Assembly: GCA_947452455.1 (NCBI GenBank)
Contig: CANGBX010000006.1
Span: 124,001 to 188,000 of the forward strand
Reading direction: 5' to 3'
DNA length: 64,000 nt
Source: Beijerinckiaceae bacterium
GTDB lineage: Bacteria; Pseudomonadota; Alphaproteobacteria; Rhizobiales; Beijerinckiaceae
Shown: one piece after another, positions 55,460 to 63,467 of the stretch
Layout: each line of letters starts with the position of its first letter
How positions within the stretch are numbered: the first letter of the stretch is position 1
The notes under the pieces: generated by a model
Database searches by the model: none
Told to the model about the DNA's origin: nothing
Seen by the model: only the letters and a program-made list of their open reading frames with translations
Made by a program: the position numbers and the translations under genes

Positions 55460-56074
55460 ATGGCATGGGACGAAACTGGTTCGTGGCTTGAAGGCAATGC
55501 CAACGAGCGCCTCTATCAGCGTCTTCTGGATGATTCACAGGATGCGAATTCACGCAATTCGCGTCGCAAGAAGATTGTCCGCCCCGATGATATGCCGTGG
55601 GAAATGTCGCGTCAGGGTCTCCTGAAGCATCTCATCAATGAGAACATGAACACGCGCATGGAAACGGTCGACGCTTATATGCAGATCATTCCGCCGGGCT
55701 CAAGCTCGGGCAAGCACCGCCACCTCGCAGAAGAATGCGTCTATGTGATCGAAGGCAAAGGCTACGATCTGCATCAGGATTCAGACTGCGAAATCGGCGA
55801 TGTCTTTGAATGGGTGATCAACCCTGAAGTGAAGCGCTTCGAATGGGAATCCGGCGATGTGATCTACATTCCGCCGAATACGGTGCATCAGCATTTCAAT
55901 GCTGATCCGGCCAAGCCCGCACGCTTCATCTCCTGCACCAATCGCATCTTCAAGCAGATCGGCCTGAATACGCTCGAGCAATTCGAGGATTCACCCGATT
56001 ATGATCCGAAGGTGGTTCTCACCGCCGAGATTGTGCGCGAATATCTGCGCGGCGCCCGCGGCGGCAAGAAGTAA
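55460..56074 (+). CDS. Monocupin protein B (metal-binding cupin)
   Basis: 204 residues. Cupin motif 1 GSSSGKHRHLAEECVYVIEG near 77 and motif 2 GDVIYIPPNTVHQHFN near 130 provide the HxH, Glu and His ligands. The C-terminus adds a helical segment. It parallels the upstream cupin in arrangement but is a distinct sequence. AAGGGAGG lies about 6 bases before the ATG. A repeat separates it from the eutA-like gene. Confidence 0.82.
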   Translation: MAWDETGSWLEGNANERLYQRLLDDSQDANSRNSRRKKIVRPDDMPWEMSRQGLLKHLINENMNTRMETVDAYMQIIPPGSSSGKHRHLAEECVYVIEGKGYDLHQDSDCEIGDVFEWVINPEVKRFEWESGDVIYIPPNTVHQHFNADPAKPARFISCTNRIFKQIGLNTLEQFEDSPDYDPKVVLTAEIVREYLRGARGGKK

Positions 56075-56115
56075 AAATTGAACGGGCGGCCCAGTGCCGC
56101 CCGTCCTTTATCGGC

Positions 56116-56197
56116 CGTCATTGCGAGCGAAGCGAAGCAATCCAGACGACCTTTTGATATCTGGATTGCTTCGTCGCTTCGCTCCTCGCAATGACGG
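56116..56197. repeat. Dispersed palindromic repeat, copy 8
   Basis: Outer arms CGTCATTGCGAG and CTCGCAATGACG, inner arms AATCCAGA and TCTGGATT (the latter read through ATCTGGATT). Its last ATG is in frame with the eutA-like gene. Confidence 0.9.
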
Positions 56198-56211
56198 CCT
56201 ATGCATCTCAG

Positions 56212-57810
56212 ATGAACCGATCATCCGACAATCCGCTCCGCGCCAACCTGCAACATTCCATCCGCGACCATCTTTTGGGCGCAGATGCTGAGCATCTGCA
56301 TGATGAAAACGCGGATCATGACCATGACCATGATGGCGGCCCCACCATGATGGGCGCGGGGGCGCGCGCCTTGGAAAGCGTGCCCCTTGTCAGCATGGGC
56401 ATCGATATTGGCTCATCAGGCACACAGATCGCTTTTTCACGCCTGCTGATGCGCGGGCCTGGCGAGCCGCTCGCCATGCGCCGCCATGCGGCTGAACGCC
56501 AGACGCTTTATCTCTCGCCTGTTTCGCTGACACCTTTCAAAAACGCGCATGAGATTGATGAGCTGCGCCTGCGCGCCATCATCGATCGCGCTTTTGAGGC
56601 GGTTGGCATTACGCCTGATGATATCGAGACGGGCGTTGTCATTCTCACCGGCGAGGCCATGGCGCGTGACAATGCGCGAGCCATTGCCGAAATGCTGTCG
56701 CAAGATTTGGGCGAGCTTGTCACCGCAACCGCGGGGCACCGCATGGAAGCCATGCTCGCGGCTTACGGTTCTGGCGCAGTGCGCCGCTCCATGGAGAAAA
56801 GTGCTGCCATTCTCAATATTGATATTGGCGGTGGCACAGCCAAACTCACGCGCATTGTCGAGGGTCGCATTGAAGCCAGTGCGGCGCTGGCAATAGGCGG
56901 GCGGCAAATGTGCTGGTCGCGCGAGGATGTGCTGATCCGCTGTGATGAAAGCGCGCTGCTCTTTCTGAAGCGCGCGGATGTGGATTGGCGTTTGGGCGAC
57001 AAGGTCGATCTCGCGCAGGCCGACCAAATTGCCGATGTGATGGCAGAAGCGCTTTTCGCGGCGATTGAAAATCCGCAAGCTGAAAAAGATCTTTGGCTCA
57101 CCGATTATGTCCAGCTGCTGCCTGTCGATGCGCTCATGTTCTCTGGTGGTGTGGCTGAATATATTTATGGCCGGGAGACGCGCGATTTTTCTGATATGGG
57201 CCGCAGGCTCGGGCGTGCCATTCGTCGCCTGCTCGATGCCAAGCGGCTCGCGCTGCCAGTGGAAGAGGCGGGCGAATGTATTCGTGCGACCGCTTTGGGG
57301 GCGTCCGAATTTTCAGTGCAGATGAGTGGCCAGACGAGCTTCATCTCGCATCCCGCAACGCTCTTGCCACGGCGCAATCTGCCTGTCCTGATGCCGTCTG
57401 TGAATTTGGCGGGGGATCTTGATGCGCAACAGATTGCGCACGCCATCGCCGATCATCGCAAAGCTTTTGAGCTAGCGGATGCGAAGACAGATTTTGCTCT
57501 CGCCTTTCGCTGGCGTGGTGCGCCCGAATATGAGCGGCTGCGCGCATTGGCCGATGGCATTGTCGGAGGCTTGCAAGATCGCATTGCAGCGCAGGCGCCG
57601 CTCTACATTATGCTCGAGGGCGATGCGGCCCTCACGCTCGGCCATATTTTAAGAGACGAGATCAAACTGCCATCACCCATTCTGGTGATTGATGGCATGA
57701 CGCTGCGCGATTTTGATTTCGTCGATATCGGCCGCATTCGTCTGCCGTCCAATATGGTTCCGGTGACGATTAAATCTCTGCTCTTCGACGTGGCGCAGAG
57801 AACAGACTGA
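56212..57810 (+). CDS. EutA-type ethanolamine ammonia-lyase reactivase (orphan)
   Basis: About 532 residues of the ASKHA (actin-like ATPase) fold. GIDIGSSGTQIAFSRL near 63 (phosphate 1), NIDIGGGTAKLTRI near 202 (phosphate 2) and MFSGGVAEYIYGRE near 308 are hallmarks of EutA. The family reactivates B12-dependent ethanolamine ammonia-lyase, but no eutB, eutC or other B12 gene is in the window. The N-terminus carries a His/Asp-rich stretch, DENADHDHDHDGG, near 30. Start uncertain: an in-frame ATG at 56191 lies in the repeat; ATG 56212 is beyond it; neither has a ribosome site. Confidence 0.8.
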   Translation: MNRSSDNPLRANLQHSIRDHLLGADAEHLHDENADHDHDHDGGPTMMGAGARALESVPLVSMGIDIGSSGTQIAFSRLLMRGPGEPLAMRRHAAERQTLYLSPVSLTPFKNAHEIDELRLRAIIDRAFEAVGITPDDIETGVVILTGEAMARDNARAIAEMLSQDLGELVTATAGHRMEAMLAAYGSGAVRRSMEKSAAILNIDIGGGTAKLTRIVEGRIEASAALAIGGRQMCWSREDVLIRCDESALLFLKRADVDWRLGDKVDLAQADQIADVMAEALFAAIENPQAEKDLWLTDYVQLLPVDALMFSGGVAEYIYGRETRDFSDMGRRLGRAIRRLLDAKRLALPVEEAGECIRATALGASEFSVQMSGQTSFISHPATLLPRRNLPVLMPSVNLAGDLDAQQIAHAIADHRKAFELADAKTDFALAFRWRGAPEYERLRALADGIVGGLQDRIAAQAPLYIMLEGDAALTLGHILRDEIKLPSPILVIDGMTLRDFDFVDIGRIRLPSNMVPVTIKSLLFDVAQRTD

Positions 57811-57816
57811 CAAGCC

Positions 57817-57891
57817 CGTCATTGCGAGGAACGAAGCAATCCAAGGCTCCACGTGAGGCCCCTAGATTGCTTCGCTGCGCTCGCAATGACG
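57817..57891. repeat. Dispersed palindromic repeat, copy 9 (shortened)
   Basis: Outer arms CGTCATTGCGAG and CTCGCAATGACG are kept, but the inner arms (AATCCAAGG and CCTAGATT) are partly degenerate. It lies between the convergent eutA-like and helicase genes. Confidence 0.85.
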
Positions 57892-57900
57892 AAACGCTAT

Positions 57901-59223
57901 TTAGTTCGGGCGCTGCTGTTCGCGACGCTCGCGGTTCGGGCCGCTAGCAAAACGCTTTTGACCGCTGGGCCGACCCGGACGCGCTGCATTGTTGGTGCGT
58001 TCGCCCTGCTTTTGGCCCTGTTGCGGGCGACCGCCGCCACCGCCGCCACGACGCGGCTTTTGTGCCGGGGCCTTGTTTTCATCCGCCTTGCCCTGCGCGC
58101 TGCGACGATCCGTCAACGGAATCACTTGGCGTGTGAGCTTTTCAATCTGGCGCAGAAGATGGCGTTCTTCATTGTCGCAGAACGAAATGGCAATGCCTTC
58201 ATGGCCTGCACGCGCGGTGCGGCCGATGCGGTGAACATAAGATTCCGCCACATCCGGCAGTTCATAATTCACGACATGCGAGACTTGGTCCACGTCAATG
58301 CCGCGTGCGGCAATGTCGGTGGCCACCAGCACGCCGGTGCGACCAATTTTGAATTCGGCCAGTGCCTTTTGGCGCGCGCCTTGGCTTTTATTGCCATGAA
58401 TGGCCGCTGCCGTAATGCCGTTCTCGCCCAGATATTGCGCCACTTTGTCAGCGCCGCGTTTGGTGCGGGTGAAAACGATGGTGCGCGAAAAATCTTTCGC
58501 GCGCAGCAATTCCACCAGAAGATCGCGCTTGGCCTTTGTGTCGACCAGATAGGCTGATTGCACGACACGCTCGGCGGTTGTGGCAACGGGCGTCACGGTG
58601 ACTTCAACCGGATCGGTCAGCATCTCGCCAGCCAAAGTCGCAATTTCTCGCGGCATGGTGGCGGAGAAGAAAAGGCTCTGGCGCTGCTTGGGCAGGCGCG
58701 AGACGATCTTGCGGATCGGCACAATAAAGCCGAGATCAAGCATGTGGTCGGCTTCATCGAGCACGACAATCTGCGTGCCGGAGAGTTTCACCGTGCCGCC
58801 CGCCATATGGTCGAGCAGGCGACCGGGGGTTGCCACCAGCACATCGACGCCGCGCGCCATGGCTTGAACCTGTGGGCCGTGGCCCACGCCACCGACGATC
58901 ACAGCAACACGCACGCGCGCATGGCGACCATAGGTGCGGAAACTATCCGCGATCTGGGCCACCAATTCGCGGGTTGGTGCCATCACCAGCACGCGGGCTG
59001 TGGCAGACACATGGGGGCGCGGCTCATCAATCAGGCGCTGGATGATAGGCAGGGCAAAGGCGGCAGTCTTGCCGGTGCCGGTTTGGGCAATGCCGAGCAG
59101 GTCGCGACCTTTCAGAAGGTCGGGAATAGCCTTGGCCTGGATGGGGGTCGGGGTGGAATAGCCCTCGTCGCTCAGAGCGCGAAGGATGGTCTCGGCCAAG
59201 CCGAGATCCGCAAATTGTGTCAA
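57901..59223 (-). CDS. DEAD-box ATP-dependent RNA helicase
   Basis: About 440 residues. Q motif TPTPIQAKAI near 25, motif I AQTGTGKTAA near 46, motif II DEAD near 156, motif III SAT near 187 and motif VI HRIGRTARAG near 330 are present. The C-terminal tail (about 370-440) is Gly/Arg/Pro-rich and likely binds RNA (RhlE-like). Start uncertain: TTG 59223 was chosen by family alignment from memory; TTG 59238 is another option, and the frame stays open to 59454. Confidence 0.9.
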   Translation of the reverse strand: MTQFADLGLAETILRALSDEGYSTPTPIQAKAIPDLLKGRDLLGIAQTGTGKTAAFALPIIQRLIDEPRPHVSATARVLVMAPTRELVAQIADSFRTYGRHARVRVAVIVGGVGHGPQVQAMARGVDVLVATPGRLLDHMAGGTVKLSGTQIVVLDEADHMLDLGFIVPIRKIVSRLPKQRQSLFFSATMPREIATLAGEMLTDPVEVTVTPVATTAERVVQSAYLVDTKAKRDLLVELLRAKDFSRTIVFTRTKRGADKVAQYLGENGITAAAIHGNKSQGARQKALAEFKIGRTGVLVATDIAARGIDVDQVSHVVNYELPDVAESYVHRIGRTARAGHEGIAISFCDNEERHLLRQIEKLTRQVIPLTDRRSAQGKADENKAPAQKPRRGGGGGGRPQQGQKQGERTNNAARPGRPSGQKRFASGPNRERREQQRPN

Positions 59224-59425
59224 AGCGTAATCTTTCAAAGAGATGAGCGCGGTCCGTGCCGGATCAGGTCCGATCGGTTGGCTCGTTTTTGGGGGACGGC
59301 CCCGCGTTCCTCGGGCAGTCGGTCGGGGGGGTACCCCTGCACTCGACAGCGGGCAAAGAGGGGAGGGTTTCCCGACATGCCGGACGCGGCTGGAGCGCAA
59401 AGCGCCTCGACGGAGGCTGAGAGGG

Positions 59426-59454
59426 TCTATGACAGTGCTTCGAGGTTGCGTCAA
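59426..59454 (-). promoter_or_regulatory. Candidate promoter of the DEAD-box helicase gene
   Basis: Minus strand TTGACG (59454-59449) and CATAGA (59431-59426) with a 17-base spacer. It predicts a leader of nearly 200 bases, long as in cold-shock helicase genes; inference only. Confidence 0.4.
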
Positions 59455-59509
59455 TCGAAATAGGGTTTAGAACGCCTTTTCCAGCCATGCTCACGGGGTC
59501 ACGAGGACC

Positions 59510-60763
59510 ATGCAGGGTCATAATCAGCAGCTTTCGCTCTCCAAAGACAAGATCCGCATCCTTCTTCTGGAAGGCATCAATGACAGCGCAGTCGAGCTGA
59601 TCACGGGCTCGGGCTATTCGAGCACCACGCGGCTCATGAAGGCGCTGGATGGCGCCGAACTCGATGAGGCGATCCGCAACACGCATATCATCGGCATTCG
59701 CTCGCGCACGCAATTAACCGAAGAGGTCTTTGCGAAAGCCGAGAAGCTGATCGCTGTCGGCTGTTTCTCGGTTGGCACCAATCAGGTGGATCTCGATGCT
59801 GCGCATCGTCGCGGCATTCCGGTTTTCAATGCGCCTTTTTCCAATACGCGCTCGGTCGCTGAATTGGTGATTGGCGAAATCGTCATGCTGTTCCGCCGCA
59901 TTTTGCCACGCTCTGTGTCAGCCCATGAGGGTGGTTGGGACAAATCCGCCAATGGCTCGATTGAAGTGCGTGGCAAGACGCTCGGCATTATCGGCTATGG
60001 CAATATCGGCAGCCAGCTGTCGACTTTGGCCGAAGCCATGGGCATGCGCGTGATTTATTTCGATGTCATGGACAAGCTGCGCCACGGCAATACGGAGCCC
60101 GTCGAAAGCTTGAATGAGCTTCTGCGCGTGGCAGATGTTGTCTCTTTGCATGTCCCTGAAAATGCCTCGACCTTCAACATGATGGGTGCGGAGCAATTCG
60201 CGCAGATGAAGAAGGGCGCGCATTTCATCAATAATGCGCGCGGCACAGTGGTTGATCTCGATGCTTTGGCAGCCGCCCTGAAGAGCGGCCATTTGGCAGG
60301 CGCTGCGGTGGATGTGTTCCCCGTCGAGCCCGCGTCCAACAGTGAGAAATTCGTCACCCCGATTCAGGGCCTGCCGAATGTGATTATCACGCCCCATATC
60401 GGTGGATCGACCGAAGAAGCCCAAGAGCGCATCGGTGCGGAAGTGGCGCGCAAGCTTGTCGAATACTCTGACTCCGGCTCAACAGTTGGCGCTGTGAATT
60501 TCCCGCAGGTGCAACTGCCCTCGCGCGCGCAAGGCACGCGTTTCATTCACGTGCATAAGAATGTGCCCGGCGTGATGAACCGTCTCAACCAGGTTTTCTC
60601 ACGCCATGGCGTGAACATTGCCGCGCAATATCTCCAGACCGAGGGCGACCTTGGCTATGTGGTGATGGAGGCCGATGGCAAGGTTGGGGATGCCGAAGCG
60701 GTGCTGGAAGAAATGAAGGCCGTTGAAGGCACGATCCGCGCTCGCTTGCTCTATGCGTCCTGA
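59510..60763 (+). CDS. serA: D-3-phosphoglycerate dehydrogenase
   Basis: 417 residues. The NAD-binding GYGNIGSQLSTLAEAMGM near 163, the catalytic His in ITPHIGGSTEEAQERIG near 289 and the C-terminal ACT domain (about 345-417, NVPGVMNRLNQVFS) match the 410-residue E. coli-type SerA. First step of serine synthesis; serine would inhibit through the ACT domain. Separate from serC, which lies at 39.8 kb. Followed by a terminator. Confidence 0.94.
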   Translation: MQGHNQQLSLSKDKIRILLLEGINDSAVELITGSGYSSTTRLMKALDGAELDEAIRNTHIIGIRSRTQLTEEVFAKAEKLIAVGCFSVGTNQVDLDAAHRRGIPVFNAPFSNTRSVAELVIGEIVMLFRRILPRSVSAHEGGWDKSANGSIEVRGKTLGIIGYGNIGSQLSTLAEAMGMRVIYFDVMDKLRHGNTEPVESLNELLRVADVVSLHVPENASTFNMMGAEQFAQMKKGAHFINNARGTVVDLDALAAALKSGHLAGAAVDVFPVEPASNSEKFVTPIQGLPNVIITPHIGGSTEEAQERIGAEVARKLVEYSDSGSTVGAVNFPQVQLPSRAQGTRFIHVHKNVPGVMNRLNQVFSRHGVNIAAQYLQTEGDLGYVVMEADGKVGDAEAVLEEMKAVEGTIRARLLYAS

Positions 60764-60790
60764 GTGATGCCTGTTTTTTGAAGACGTTGA

Positions 60791-60820
60791 AACACCCCGC
60801 CCAAACCCGGGGTGTTTTTT
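60791..60820 (+). terminator. Intrinsic terminator after serA
   Basis: AACACCCCG and CGGGGTGTT pair around CCCAAAC, followed by T residues. Confidence 0.85.
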
Positions 60821-60856
60821 TAAGCTGTTGATTTGATTGATTTTAAAACTTTGGTA

Positions 60857-61165
60857 ATGGCCTGGCGCGCAGGCTGTGCCCTGAAGGGCATCGTCATCTC
60901 TGGCGCCAAAAGCTCTTTGGCATCCGCAGTCGCAAAAAGCCTAGGGTTGGCTGCGCGTTGGGGTGCACAGACGGGCAGAATTACCGCGACTTACGGCCGA
61001 ATGATCGGCTATCTTGGCCGCGGCTATTCCAAGAAGGGAATCGTGTTTCGGATGGGCAATTCGAGAGCAATCGTGAAGGCGCGTGTCGGCGTTGTCATTG
61101 CGTGGCTTGGCCTGACGACACGCACAGAAAGAGCGCATGTTGCGCCGCGTTTTGCATTGATTTGA
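60857..61165 (+). CDS. Small basic hypothetical protein (doubtful)
   Basis: An open frame of 102 codons from ATG 60857 (TTG 60833 is also possible) in the serA-maeB gap. The product is rich in Arg, Lys, Ala and Gly with mild hydrophobic stretches, and matches no family I know. It has no Shine-Dalgarno. It is positioned right after the serA terminator and ends 14 bases before maeB. It may be a real lineage-specific gene or just an open leader of maeB. Confidence 0.3.
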   Translation: MAWRAGCALKGIVISGAKSSLASAVAKSLGLAARWGAQTGRITATYGRMIGYLGRGYSKKGIVFRMGNSRAIVKARVGVVIAWLGLTTRTERAHVAPRFALI

Positions 61166-61179
61166 AGGCTGATTGAAAC

Positions 61180-63453
61180 ATGGACGAACAGCTCGCCAAA
61201 GCCGCACTCGCCTACCATAAATTTCCGACACCGGGAAAAATCTCGGTTGTGCCGACGAAGGGCATGAGCAACCAGCATGATCTGGCGCTCGCCTATTCGC
61301 CGGGCGTGGCTGCTGCTTGCACAGCCATTGCGCAAAATCCGGATGAGGCGCTGAACCTCACTTCGCGCGGAAATCTCGTGGCGGTTGTCACCAATGGCAC
61401 GGCGGTGCTGGGCCTTGGCAATATTGGCCCGCTCGCCGGCAAGCCTGTGATGGAAGGCAAAGCCTGCCTGTTCAAGAAATTCGCCAATATCGATGTGTTC
61501 GATATTGAGCTCGCCGAAAATGATCCCGACAAGCTGATCGAAATGATCGCCGCGATGGAACCGACCTTCGGCGGCATCAATCTCGAAGATATCAAAGCGC
61601 CGGAATGTTTCGTCATCGAGCGCAAATTGCGCGAGCGCATGAAGATCCCGGTCTTTCATGATGACCAGCATGGCACGGCGATTGTGGTGGGCGCAGCCGT
61701 CTATAATGCGATGGAGCTCGTCGGCAAGAAATTGTCGGATGTGAAACTCGTCTGTTCAGGCGCAGGTGCTGCGGCCTTGGCCTGTCTTGATCTGCTCGTG
61801 GGCCTTGGTGTGCGCAAAGAAAATATCTTTGTGTCCGATCTCTATGGTGTCATCCATACTGAGCGCAATGAAGGCATTAACGAAGAAAATCGCCGCTATA
61901 TGCAGAAGACCTCTGCGCGCACGCTTGGTGATATTATCGACAATGCGGATATTTTCTTAGGCCTGTCGGCAGGCAATGTGCTCAAGCCCGATATGGTCAA
62001 GCGCATGGGCAAGCGACCGCTGATCTTGGCCATGGCCAATCCTGATCCGGAAATTATGCCTGAAGACGCGCGCGCCGCGCGCCCTGATGCGATCATTGCA
62101 ACGGGTCGCTCGGATTATCCCAACCAAGTGAACAATGTTCTCTGCTTCCCCTTCATTTTCCGTGGCGCACTGGATGTGGGCGCGACGACCATCAATGAAG
62201 AAATGAAGTTGGCAGCGGTGCGCGCCATTGCAGAGCTTGCCCATGCCGAGCAATCGGATGTGGTGAGTGCGGCCTATGGCGCCAATGAAAGCCGCTTTGG
62301 TGAAGATTATCTGATCCCCAAGCCTTTCGATCCGCGCCTCATCAGTGCGGTTGCGCCGGCTGTCGCGGAGGCGGCGATGAAGACGGGCGTGGCCACGCGC
62401 CCGCTCGCCGATCTGGAAGCCTATCGCCGCGATATGGAAGGGTTCGTCTATCGCTCCGGCAATATTATGAAGCCGGTGTTTGAGGCGGCCGCACTCGCAC
62501 GCAAGAAAATCATTTATGCAGAGGGCGAAGATATTCGTATTTTGCGTGCGGCGCAGATTGCCGTGAATGAAAAGATTGCGCGTCCCGTTTTGGTTGGCCG
62601 CCGCAGTGAAATTTTGCGCCTCATCGCTGATCAATCGATGCGCCTTGAAGATGGCAACAATATCGAAATCATCGATCTGGAAGATGATGTTCTGATCGGG
62701 CGCGCGGCAGAAGAATATTATCAGCAGAACCGCCGCAATGGTGCGACGATCAATGGCGCGGCTGCGCTGTTGCGCACCAACCCGACTTTGCTCGCTGCCA
62801 TGGCGCTGCGCTGGGGCATGGGCGATGGCATGATCTGCGGCACCTATGGGCCCTTCTCGGGGCATTTGGAATATGTGACCAATATTATCGGCCTGAAGCG
62901 CGGCGCTTCAACGCTGGCTGCGATGAATGTGTTGATGCTGCCCAAGCACACACTCTTCATCACCGATACTTATATCAATCATGAGCCAACAGCCGCACAG
63001 CTCGCTGAAATCGCGCAAATGGCTGCCGAAGAAGTGAGCCGCTTTGGTCTCGAGCCGCGCGTGGCTTTTCTCTCGCATTCCAATTTTGGTTCGTCGCAAT
63101 CAGCCTCGGCGCGCAAAATGCGGGCCGCGCTTGGTATTCTGGAATTGGCGGCGCCTGAAATTGAAGCAGAAGGCGAAATGCACGGCGATGCCGCTTTGTC
63201 GAAGCGCATTCTGGATGGCGTCTTTCCGGGTGGTCGTCTGACCGCAGAGGCCAATCTGCTGGTTATGCCCAATATTGATGCCGCCAATATCACCTACAAT
63301 GTGTTGAAAATCGTTGCGGGTGAAGGCGTCACTGTCGGCCCGATTCTGCTCGGCGCAGCGCGGCCAGTGAATATTTTGACGCCGACCAGTTCCGTGCGGC
63401 GGATTGTGAATATGACAGCTTTGACAGTTGTCGATGCCGCCGTTCAAGTTTGA
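61180..63453 (+). CDS. maeB: NADP-dependent malic enzyme with phosphotransacetylase-like domain (MaeB)
   Basis: 757 residues. The malic enzyme domain (about 1-430) contains [13 protein letters not shown] near 31, [17 protein letters not shown] near 89, [15 protein letters not shown] near 159 and [13 protein letters not shown] near 192. The C-terminal part (about 440-757) is the phosphate acetyltransferase-like domain ([18 protein letters not shown] near 445). Converts malate to pyruvate. The fused domain is usual in MaeB and serves regulation, not acetyl transfer. Downstream of the small basic frame. Confidence 0.94.
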   Translation: MDEQLAKAALAYHKFPTPGKISVVPTKGMSNQHDLALAYSPGVAAACTAIAQNPDEALNLTSRGNLVAVVTNGTAVLGLGNIGPLAGKPVMEGKACLFKKFANIDVFDIELAENDPDKLIEMIAAMEPTFGGINLEDIKAPECFVIERKLRERMKIPVFHDDQHGTAIVVGAAVYNAMELVGKKLSDVKLVCSGAGAAALACLDLLVGLGVRKENIFVSDLYGVIHTERNEGINEENRRYMQKTSARTLGDIIDNADIFLGLSAGNVLKPDMVKRMGKRPLILAMANPDPEIMPEDARAARPDAIIATGRSDYPNQVNNVLCFPFIFRGALDVGATTINEEMKLAAVRAIAELAHAEQSDVVSAAYGANESRFGEDYLIPKPFDPRLISAVAPAVAEAAMKTGVATRPLADLEAYRRDMEGFVYRSGNIMKPVFEAAALARKKIIYAEGEDIRILRAAQIAVNEKIARPVLVGRRSEILRLIADQSMRLEDGNNIEIIDLEDDVLIGRAAEEYYQQNRRNGATINGAAALLRTNPTLLAAMALRWGMGDGMICGTYGPFSGHLEYVTNIIGLKRGASTLAAMNVLMLPKHTLFITDTYINHEPTAAQLAEIAQMAAEEVSRFGLEPRVAFLSHSNFGSSQSASARKMRAALGILELAAPEIEAEGEMHGDAALSKRILDGVFPGGRLTAEANLLVMPNIDAANITYNVLKIVAGEGVTVGPILLGAARPVNILTPTSSVRRIVNMTALTVVDAAVQV

Positions 63454-63467
63454 TCGCTGGGGGATCA

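Noticed and set aside
3764-57891. The nine repeats as a CRISPR array
   Set aside because: They are scattered over 54 kb, are long palindromes with no regular spacers, and no cas gene is present.
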